Shown here: positions 1-5,270 of the stretch, piece after piece | How the letters are laid out: each line of letters starts with the position of its first letter | How positions within the stretch are numbered: the stretch's first letter is position 1 | Assembly: GCA_050747885.1 (NCBI GenBank) | Contig: JBOGJO010000026.1 | Span: 1-17,695 of the forward strand | From: CAWEYG01 sp050747885 | GTDB lineage: Bacteria; Acidobacteriota; Thermoanaerobaculia; UBA5066; DATFVB01 | Direction: 5' to 3' | Length of the DNA stretch: 17,695 nucleotides | Translations under genes and position numbers: made by a program | The notes under the pieces: model-generated | Seen by the model: the letters and a program-made list of their open reading frames with translations, nothing else | What the model was told of the DNA's origin: nothing | Databases searched by the model: none

Positions 1-1
1 C

Positions 2-439
2 CCCGTGGCCGCGCAGGCCGCCCCCTCACCCGGTCCGGCCCAGCGTTTGACCGCGGCAACCCCGGCGACCGAGTCGCCCGCGGAGGCGGCGCGCAACGCG
101 CCGCGAACGCGAAGGCCCAAACAGAAATTCGAGCGGGTCGGGATTCCCATGGAATCGCGCTCGCCCGAAGCCTCGCCCGCGCCCGGCGAGATCAGCGAGA
201 AACAGGCGCAGAAGGCCCTCCGAAGGCTCATCCAGGCCCGCGGCTACTATGGACTTTCCCCGGCCTGCCTTCAGGCTCGGCCGGTCGGGCGACGAGACTC
301 CGCCTACGGATTCGAGATCGTGGCCGCAACGTGCCCGTCGATCGTTCGGGGAAGCGTCATTGGTCGGTGGCGAGTCGACGCGGCGTCCGGAGAAGCCTCC
401 TACCGAACGCCCGAAGGAACATACCAGCGCGCGCCCTGA
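2..439 (+). CDS. Unidentified protein, C-terminal part (5' end may lie outside the window)
   Basis: The reading frame is open to the left edge, and the first possible start inside the window is GTG at 5, so the gene may be truncated. The first ~60 visible residues are rich in Pro, Ala, Arg and Thr and look disordered. From about residue 62 there is a compact region with a predicted helix (EKQAQKALRRLIQARGYYGL) followed by a beta-rich stretch with two cysteines and the motif GRWRVDAASGE before the C-terminus. I do not recognise a family. It ends in TGA at 437-439, 10 bases from the stop of the convergent amidohydrolase gene, and its last bases form one arm of a putative hairpin. Calling it real rests on the structured C-terminal half and on the neat convergent junction. 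The opposite strand and other frames here give only low-complexity Arg-rich shadows. Confidence 0.6.
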   Translation, partial: PVAAQAAPSPGPAQRLTAATPATESPAEAARNAPRTRRPKQKFERVGIPMESRSPEASPAPGEISEKQAQKALRRLIQARGYYGLSPACLQARPVGRRDSAYGFEIVAATCPSIVRGSVIGRWRVDAASGEASYRTPEGTYQRAP

Positions 440-456
440 AGGCGAGGTGTCAGGGC
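433..456. terminator. Hairpin at the convergent gene junction, possible bidirectional terminator
   Basis: A perfect 7-bp inverted repeat, GCCCTGA (433-439) and TCAGGGC (450-456), flanks a 10-base loop. Each arm contains the stop codon of one of the two convergent genes. No T-tract follows on either strand, so it is not a classical intrinsic terminator. Bidirectional termination or 3'-end protection is an inference from its position. Confidence 0.35.
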
Positions 457-1754
457 CTGCCGAGAAGGTCCCGGAGCGCGGCGGTCTCCGCTTCGATTCC
501 CGTGCGGATCGCGGCGTCCGCGTCGGGAGCGAAGAAGGACGAGTGCAGGGAGGGAAGGTTCTCTCCGGACGCCCGCGCGCGGGCGAACCGCTGCGGCTCG
601 GTCGCGCCGAGGCGAAAGATCACCGCCGGGACTCCCGCAAGGGAATATTCGCTGAAGTCCTCGGAAACGGTGTCCCTCGGCATCTCGATCACGCGGCTCT
701 CTCCGAATCGACGCCTCAAAGCGGCGGCAACCCGACCGGTCAGCGCGGGATTGTTCACCGTCACTGCCGAGCTGACGTCGACGATCTTCATCTCGGGGCT
801 CCGGGGAGCCGCCGATGCGGCCGCCTCGGCCTTCGCGATGCGCTCGATTCCGGAGAGCAGCCGCTTCCGAACGGCCTCGCGAAACGCCCGCACGGTGATC
901 TGGAGCTTCACCTCGTCGGGAATGATGTTGTGCTTGGACCCGCCGTGGAAGGAGCCCACCGTGACAATCGCCGGATCGAGAGGGTCGTTTTCTCGCGAGA
1001 CGAGCGTCTGCAGGGCGAGCACCGTGCGCGCCGCGATCACGATGGGATCGACGGTCGCCTCGGGATGGGCGCCGTGACCCCCTTTGCCGTAAATCGTCAA
1101 ATCAACGGAATCGGCGCTCGAGAACGCCGGTCCGGCGGTGTACCCGACCGTCCCGGTGGCCAGCGTGGGCGTGTCATGCAGAGCGAGGACAAAATCGGGT
1201 TTCGGGAATCTCGAGAAGAGCCCGTCGGCGAGCATCGCCCGGGCCCCCATGCCCCGCTCTTCGGCGGGCTGGGCGATGAAAACGAGCGTTCCCCGCCACT
1301 GCGCCCTGGATTCCGCCATCGCCTCGGCCGTTCCGACCCAGCACGTCATGTGGACGTCGTGCCCGCACGCATGCATGACCGGCACCTCGACGCCGTCGTC
1401 GTTCCGGGTTCGGACGTGGCTCGCAAACGGCAGCCCCGTCTTCTCCTCCACCGGAAGGGCGTCGAGCTCCGTGCGAAGCATCACCGCCGGGCCGGCACCG
1501 TTTCGAAGCACGCCGACGACGCCCGTGGCGCCGACCCGCTCCGTCACCTCGAACCCGAGCCGGCGGAGCTGCCGCGCCATTTTCGCGGCCGTCTTCTCCT
1601 CGTGGAGCGAAAGCTCCGGGGTCTGGTGCAAGTCGACGTACAGCGCGTGAAGCTCGGGGGAAAGGGACGCCGGCGGCGCGGAGTAAGCCGTCTGGCCGGC
1701 CAACGCCGCCGCGAGAAACGAACAGACCGCGATTCCGGGCGCGACTCCACTCAT
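450..1754 (-). CDS. Exported M20 (M20D-like) amidohydrolase/peptidase
   Basis: A 434-aa zinc-dependent amidohydrolase of the M20 family, M20D subgroup (hippurate, N-acyl-amino-acid and IAA-amino-acid hydrolase type). It would cleave an amide-linked acyl group or small peptide. Expected metal and catalytic residues are visible: C130 and H132 in HACGHD, the E165-E166 pair in QPAEERG, H193 in LHDT and H404 in SLHSSFF. GGHGAHPE (about 225-232) marks the dimerisation domain. Residues 1-26 form a signal peptide (hydrophobic core, Ala-rich cleavage region), so it probably works in the periplasm. The ATG at 1752-1754 is preceded by GGAGGT with a 4-base spacer. The gene lies 45 bp downstream of tRNA-Leu on the same strand and could be read through from it. 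It is full length for the family. The substrate cannot be assigned. Confidence 0.93.
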   Translation of the reverse strand: MSGVAPGIAVCSFLAAALAGQTAYSAPPASLSPELHALYVDLHQTPELSLHEEKTAAKMARQLRRLGFEVTERVGATGVVGVLRNGAGPAVMLRTELDALPVEEKTGLPFASHVRTRNDDGVEVPVMHACGHDVHMTCWVGTAEAMAESRAQWRGTLVFIAQPAEERGMGARAMLADGLFSRFPKPDFVLALHDTPTLATGTVGYTAGPAFSSADSVDLTIYGKGGHGAHPEATVDPIVIAARTVLALQTLVSRENDPLDPAIVTVGSFHGGSKHNIIPDEVKLQITVRAFREAVRKRLLSGIERIAKAEAAASAAPRSPEMKIVDVSSAVTVNNPALTGRVAAALRRRFGESRVIEMPRDTVSEDFSEYSLAGVPAVIFRLGATEPQRFARARASGENLPSLHSSFFAPDADAAIRTGIEAETAALRDLLGRP

Positions 1755-1799
1755 GGGGACCTCCGGGGAAATTCAGTTCCGATTCTCCAGTGAACGCTC

Positions 1800-1886
1800 T
1801 GGTGCGAGAACCCGGATTTGAACCGGGACGGGGTTTCCCCCACGAGATCCTAAGTCTCGCGCGTCTGCCAATTCCGCCATTCTCGC
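1800..1886 (-). tRNA. tRNA-Leu (anticodon UAG), CCA encoded
   Basis: The reverse complement folds as a class II tRNA. The acceptor stem is GCGAGAA/TTCTCGC with discriminator A and an encoded CCA (complement of 1800-1802). The anticodon stem CGAGA/TCTCG encloses loop CTTAGGA, giving anticodon TAG. A short variable arm (GTGGGGGAAACCCC region) and a T arm with GGTTCAAATCC follow. The long variable arm and A73 agree with leucine identity. It reads CUN codons, chiefly CUA/CUG. The gene sits between the lipoprotein and amidohydrolase genes on the same strand. Confidence 0.97.
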
Positions 1887-1900
1887 GGCAACGAGAATGG
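1877..1900 (-). repeat. Perfect inverted repeat across the 5' end of tRNA-Leu
   Basis: CCATTCTCG (1877-1885) and CGAGAATGG (1892-1900) are exact 9-bp complements around a 6-base loop. On the transcribed strand the first arm is upstream of the tRNA, and the second arm covers the acceptor 5' strand and the next few bases. In a long precursor this hairpin would compete with the acceptor stem. It also lies 9 bases past the stop codon of the lipoprotein gene. No U-tract follows, so a terminator role is uncertain. Confidence 0.6.
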
Positions 1901-1923
1901 TAACCCGATTACTGCTGGATCAA
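1894..1923 (-). promoter_or_regulatory. Possible sigma70-type promoter of tRNA-Leu
   Basis: On the minus strand TTGATC (1923-1918) and CATTCT (1899-1894) are separated by 18 bases. The -10 box ends 7 bases before the mature tRNA 5' end. Each hexamer matches the consensus at about 3-4 of 6 positions. The -35 would lie inside the end of the lipoprotein gene. Weak evidence, supported mainly by spacing. Confidence 0.3.
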
Positions 1924-2418
1924 AACGTTCACCTGGGCGACCGCATCGCCCGCATGCACCTCGTCGGAGGTCAGCTGCGCGGTGATTGTCGCCGTGACGT
2001 TGTTCTGGCCGGACAGGAGCGTTCCATGGGCGTGGATCGTTCCCGTGGACTGGGAGCTCTTGTCGATCGTCCCGAAGGAGTAATCGACCGTCGCGCCGTT
2101 GAGGCCGTTCGCAAACGCGACCGTTCCTCCGCCCCCCGTCACTTCCGCCGAGTCGACCGTGAGCGGCGGCGCAAGGACCACGTGCACCATCGAGTTGTGA
2201 AGGACCGAAAAGCCGAGGTTTCGCCCCTTCACGTCGAGATTGAACGACGAACCGCTCGCGACAGCCCCGTTGGGCGCGCCGAGCTCCACCTGAGCGAGAG
2301 AGCCGTTCGCCGTCGTCGTGCCATGGTCATTGTTGTTGCAAGAAACCCCCGTCAACGCCAGAACCGAGAGCGCGGCGCCAAACGGAAGAAAGAAGAGCCT
2401 GCTTTTCGAAAGCGGCAT
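1909..2418 (-). CDS. Small secreted lipoprotein with one beta-sandwich (Ig/cohesin-like) domain, function unknown
   Basis: A 169-aa protein with a lipoprotein-type signal: basic residues near the N-terminus, a hydrophobic stretch (about 8-22) and a lipobox-like LTGVSC ending at C27. G at -3 is not ideal. The mature part begins with a polar Asn/Thr linker, then about 130 residues of alternating hydrophobic strands with Gly/Ser/Thr/Asn turns. The pattern NLDVKGRNLG...VDSAEVTGGGG...VDYSFGTI resembles cohesin-like or Ig-like single-domain surface proteins. No catalytic motif is visible. The ATG is well supported by GGAGGT five bases upstream. The gene diverges from the radical SAM gene across about 155 bp and is followed by tRNA-Leu after 22 bp. 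The function is unassigned, and the domain name is only a resemblance in pattern. Confidence 0.85.
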   Translation of the reverse strand: MPLSKSRLFFLPFGAALSVLALTGVSCNNNDHGTTTANGSLAQVELGAPNGAVASGSSFNLDVKGRNLGFSVLHNSMVHVVLAPPLTVDSAEVTGGGGTVAFANGLNGATVDYSFGTIDKSSQSTGTIHAHGTLLSGQNNVTATITAQLTSDEVHAGDAVAQVNVLIQQ

Positions 2419-2545
2419 CGGGTACCTCCATTCCTGCCTGCGGAAGGGAGCAACTCGTGTGCCAGCCCGGGTCGGGATCGCCGAAGGAGGGCACTTTTCG
2501 AAGGTCGCGAAAAGGTCGAGGAATGGGATCTCGACCCCGAGCGGA

Positions 2546-2551
2546 TATACA
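2546..2551 (+). promoter_or_regulatory. Possible -10 box for the radical SAM gene
   Basis: TATACA lies in the divergent intergenic region, 13 bases before the GGAGG ribosome-binding site. No convincing -35 hexamer lies 16-18 bases upstream, so this is tentative. If used, the 5' untranslated leader would be only about 15 nt. I see no other clear signal in the 2419-2573 gap. Confidence 0.3.
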
Positions 2552-2564
2552 CTGACGAGCAGCT

Positions 2565-2569
2565 GGAGG
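2565..2569 (+). promoter_or_regulatory. Shine-Dalgarno site that points to a CTG start codon
   Basis: GGAGG sits four bases before CTG at 2574. It is 76 bases from the first in-frame ATG (2646), too far to serve that codon. The reading frame is open from 2556, after TGA at 2553-2555, and contains no ATG, GTG or TTG before 2646. Confidence 0.55.
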
Positions 2570-2573
2570 CTCC

Positions 2574-4118
2574 CTGCGCAAACTTCGCATCGGCATCATC
2601 GATCTCGTCACGAAGGGGCCGACCCGCGCCCTCTACGCCCGCGTCATGCATGCAAACCTTGCCAGCATCATGCCGCAGGTCCTCGGGGTCTGGTGCGAGT
2701 CCCTGGGCCACGACGTCACGCTCGTCTGCTACACCGGCCTCGAGAACCTGGTCGAAGAGCTCCCGAAGGACGTCGACCTCGTTTTCATCGGAGCGTTCAC
2801 CGAAGCCGCTCTCCTGGCTTACTCCCTGTCGAACCTGTTCCGTTCGAAGGGAGCCGTCACAGTCCTCGGCGGCCCGCATGCACGCTGCTATCCGGAAGAC
2901 GCCCGAAAATATTTCGACTACGTCGTCGGATTCACCGACCGGGACGTGATCCGCGAGATCCTGTCGGACTGCTCGCCGCACCGGCCGGCCGGCGCGCAGG
3001 TGGCGGCGAAACGCCAGCCCGCCGAGCTCCCGGGCGTTCGCGAGCGATGGAAGTTCATCGAGCCGACGCTTCGGAAAGCTCCGCTCTTCAAGCTCATTCC
3101 GATGCTCGGAAGCCTGGGGTGCCCGTACACCTGCAGTTTCTGCATCGACTCCGTCGTTCCGTATCAGCCTCTCGACTTCGGAGTCCTCGCCGACGACCTC
3201 CGATTCCTCGCGCGGACGTTGAAACGGCCGCGGGTGGGCTGGCACGACCCGAACTTCGGCGTTCGATTCGACGACTACCTGAACGCGATCGAGGGGGCGG
3301 TTCCGCCCGGCAGAATCGATTTCGTCGCGGAGAGCAGTCTTTCTCTCCTCTCGGAGCCCCACCTCGCGCGGCTCAAGCGAAACGGGTTCAAGGCTCTGCT
3401 GCCCGGGATCGAGTCGTGGTACGAGCTCGGCAACAAATCGAAAACGGGCGAACATCGGGGAATGGACAAAGTCCGGCAGGTTTCCGAACACGTGAACATG
3501 ATCTTGCGATACGTCCCGTACGTGCAGACCAACTTCGTTCTGGGGCTCGATTCGGACTCGGGCGGGGAGCCGTTCGATCTGACGAAGCGGTTCGTGGACA
3601 TGACGCCCGGCGCCTTCCCCGGGTATTCGCTCCTGTCGGCCTTCGGGCGCGCGGCTCCGCTGAATCTCGAGTACCAGAGAGCGAACCGGGTTCTGCCGTT
3701 TCCGTTCCACTTTCTGGACAACAACCACGCGATGAACATCAAGCCGATCAACTATCGGTGGCGCGACTTCTACGACGAAGTCATCGGCCTCACGCGCCAC
3801 ACGTTCTCGTCGCGGGCGATCCTCAATCGCTTCCGCGCGACCCGGGCCGCGATCCCGCGATGGATGAACGTGGTCCGGGCCGTCTCGTCGGAAGGCTTCG
3901 GCCGGCTGAAGTATTACCGCGAAGTGCGCAAGCGCCTGGACGATGACCGGGAACTGCGCCGCTACTTCGATCAAGAGACCTCGGCCCTGCCCGCCTTCTA
4001 CTCCGACCAGGTGCGGGCGGATCTTGGTTCGCTCTGGGAATGGCTTCCCGCCGGCGCCCTCGAGCACGATCCCAACGCCTACCGGAAGTCGGCAGAGATC
4101 GTGCCCGTGCCGGCATGA
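2574..4118 (+). CDS. B12-binding-domain-type radical SAM protein, substrate unknown (probable CTG start; first ATG at 2646)
   Basis: A radical SAM enzyme of about 514 aa if started at CTG 2574, or 490 aa from ATG 2646. The N-terminal ~110 residues look like a cobalamin-binding Rossmann domain (IGIIDLVTKGP, DLVFIGAFTEAA, VTVLGGPHARCYP). The DxHxxG histidine of base-off B12 binding is not evident. The 4Fe-4S motif CPYTCSFC gives cysteines at about 183, 187 and 190 of the long form, followed by a radical SAM barrel. A C-terminal helical region of ~120 residues, rich in Arg and Trp, follows. The upstream start is preferred because residues encoded before 2646 (LRKLRIGIIDLV) supply the first beta strand of the domain, and GGAGG sits in front of the CTG. 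The enzyme would generate a 5'-deoxyadenosyl radical. Its substrate is not inferable. It stands alone between a divergent lipoprotein gene and convergent tRNA-Lys. Confidence 0.88.
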   Translation: MRKLRIGIIDLVTKGPTRALYARVMHANLASIMPQVLGVWCESLGHDVTLVCYTGLENLVEELPKDVDLVFIGAFTEAALLAYSLSNLFRSKGAVTVLGGPHARCYPEDARKYFDYVVGFTDRDVIREILSDCSPHRPAGAQVAAKRQPAELPGVRERWKFIEPTLRKAPLFKLIPMLGSLGCPYTCSFCIDSVVPYQPLDFGVLADDLRFLARTLKRPRVGWHDPNFGVRFDDYLNAIEGAVPPGRIDFVAESSLSLLSEPHLARLKRNGFKALLPGIESWYELGNKSKTGEHRGMDKVRQVSEHVNMILRYVPYVQTNFVLGLDSDSGGEPFDLTKRFVDMTPGAFPGYSLLSAFGRAAPLNLEYQRANRVLPFPFHFLDNNHAMNIKPINYRWRDFYDEVIGLTRHTFSSRAILNRFRATRAAIPRWMNVVRAVSSEGFGRLKYYREVRKRLDDDRELRRYFDQETSALPAFYSDQVRADLGSLWEWLPAGALEHDPNAYRKSAEIVPVPA

Positions 4119-4140
4119 CCCGAGGTTTTCGAAGGAAATT

Positions 4141-4216
4141 TGGTGAGGCGTCGGGGAATCGAACCCCGAACCTAGAGATTAAGAGTCTCTTGCTCTACCA
4201 ATTGAGCTAACGCCTC
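4141..4216 (-). tRNA. tRNA-Lys (anticodon CUU), CCA encoded
   Basis: The reverse complement is a canonical 76-nt tRNA. The acceptor GAGGCGT pairs with ACGCCTC, followed by discriminator A and encoded CCA. The D arm is TAGCTCAATTGGTAGAGCA. The anticodon stem AGAGA/TCTCT holds loop CTCTTAA with anticodon CTT, and the T arm contains GGTTCGATTCC. It lies 74 bp downstream of thiS on the same strand and converges with the radical SAM gene. Confidence 0.97.
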
Positions 4217-4228
4217 AATGGAATGCGG

Positions 4229-4257
4229 AGAATAGTCAAAACGAGCGGATCTCGCAA
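4229..4257 (-). promoter_or_regulatory. Probable promoter of tRNA-Lys
   Basis: On the minus strand TTGCGA (4257-4252) and TATTCT (4234-4229) are spaced by exactly 17 bases. Each matches the sigma70 consensus at 4 of 6 positions. Transcription would start near 4222, leaving a leader of only a few bases before the mature tRNA end at 4216. This would let tRNA-Lys be expressed independently of the heme/thiS operon. Confidence 0.5.
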
Positions 4258-4290
4258 CCGCGGCCCCGCCCCGGCGGCGCGCGTCTTCTC

Positions 4291-4518
4291 TCATCCCCCT
4301 CCCACGAATTGAACGATCTCGATTCGGTCGTCTTCCCGCAGCAGGGTCTCGCCGTAGCTGCGCTTCGGAAGGATTTCGCGATTGAATTCCACGGCGACCC
4401 GCGGCACGGAAATACCCAGGTCCTTCAGGAGATCGGCGACGGACATCGAGGGGGACAGCACCCGCTCCTCGCCGTTGATCCGGACCCGAACGGCTCCCGC
4501 GGTTTCTCGCGAGCTCAT
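4291..4518 (-). CDS. thiS: ThiS sulfur-carrier protein (ubiquitin-like)
   Basis: A 75-aa beta-grasp sulfur carrier of the ThiS/MoaD superfamily. It ends in VQFVGGG, the C-terminal di-glycine tail that is adenylated and thiocarboxylated to donate sulfur for the thiazole ring of thiamine. The middle segment VADLLKDLGI...VAVEFNREILPKR matches ThiS better than MoaD. The length is close to the usual 65-70 aa, with a short N-terminal extension (MSSRETAGAV). The ATG at 4516-4518 overlaps the stop of the 243-aa unknown gene (ATGA), so translation is coupled to the heme/tryptophanase operon. No thiG, thiF or thiH is visible in the window, so its partner enzymes must be elsewhere. Service in another sulfur-transfer pathway cannot be excluded. 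Confidence 0.9.
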   Translation of the reverse strand: MSSRETAGAVRVRINGEERVLSPSMSVADLLKDLGISVPRVAVEFNREILPKRSYGETLLREDDRIEIVQFVGGG

Positions 4519-5246
4519 TTGCGCGTCCTCAGAAGGTACTTGATCTCGCTGTTGCCGGCGTCCGAGGTCGCCTGGATGATCAACGCCGCGTTGCCCGACC
4601 GGTAGCTGGGGAGCTTGCACGTCGCCGTGCAGGAGCCGTCGCCCGTCGTCTTGCCCTGATAGACGATCGCCGGTTTGTCGACCGTCGAGATCACCTTCAC
4701 GAGAATCGCCGCTCCGACGATGGGCCTCCGCGAAAGCGACGTCTCGGCCTTGAGGCGCATCTCGACCGTTTCGCCGAGATAGAAGTCCGGCGACGAGTAC
4801 AGGGTGAGGTCGAGGTGCTCCTGCGACACTTCCGACGCGAGATAATCGAGGATCACCTGGTCGAGAGTCTTTTCGTCGGTCTTCGACGCCTTGTCGACGA
4901 CGACGACGCCCGGGGGAATGTCCACCGGGATCTCCGAGGCCGGCGGATGCAGGTTGAAGGAGTCGCTCTTTTCCGAAGGGCGAGAGGTCTTCGTGTCGCT
5001 GTCGAAGCGGCCCCTTTGGACCGCCGCGATCATCTTCCGGTGCTGGGCCTCCATCATTTCCTGGATCGCGGCAGGCCCCGGACCCTCGCCTTCGGGCTCG
5101 GAGTACGGGGTCTTCTTGGAAGCGACGATCTCGCCCCCGACGTAAACGAGCGATTCCACGAACGGATTCTCGGTGCCCTTGTCCTCGGTCTGAACATGGA
5201 ACACACGGTTCCCGTGCTTGATGTCGGTGTTGAATCCGGTGATCAA
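4515..5246 (-). CDS. Conserved-looking two-domain protein of unknown function (TTG start)
   Basis: A 243-aa protein I cannot name. Residues 1-80 form a compact unit (ITGFNTDIKHG...FHVQTEDKGTENPFVESLVYVGGEI, then a helix AAIQEMMEAQHRKMIAAVQ). Residues 81-140 are a polar, probably flexible linker. Residues 142-243 read as a beta-sandwich (LDLTLYSSPDFYLGETVEMRL...GDGSCTATCKLP) like Ig-type or carboxypeptidase-regulatory-like domains. There is no signal peptide or membrane segment. The start codon is TTG (complement of 5244-5246) with AAGGGG five bases upstream. The next in-frame ATG would remove much of the N-terminal domain. It lies 24 bp after the tryptophanase gene and overlaps thiS by 4 bp, so it is part of the operon. 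I have an impression of similar proteins in Acidobacteriota, but no function is known to me. Confidence 0.85.
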   Translation of the reverse strand: MITGFNTDIKHGNRVFHVQTEDKGTENPFVESLVYVGGEIVASKKTPYSEPEGEGPGPAAIQEMMEAQHRKMIAAVQRGRFDSDTKTSRPSEKSDSFNLHPPASEIPVDIPPGVVVVDKASKTDEKTLDQVILDYLASEVSQEHLDLTLYSSPDFYLGETVEMRLKAETSLSRRPIVGAAILVKVISTVDKPAIVYQGKTTGDGSCTATCKLPSYRSGNAALIIQATSDAGNSEIKYLLRTRK

Positions 5247-5270
5247 GCGTACCCCTTTTCCGGCTTGATT

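Noticed and set aside
249..1793. Long plus-strand open frame over the M20 amidohydrolase
   Set aside because: Its translation is Arg/Gly/Pro-rich with no domain pattern. It is the antisense shadow of a gene with intact catalytic motifs and a ribosome-binding site.
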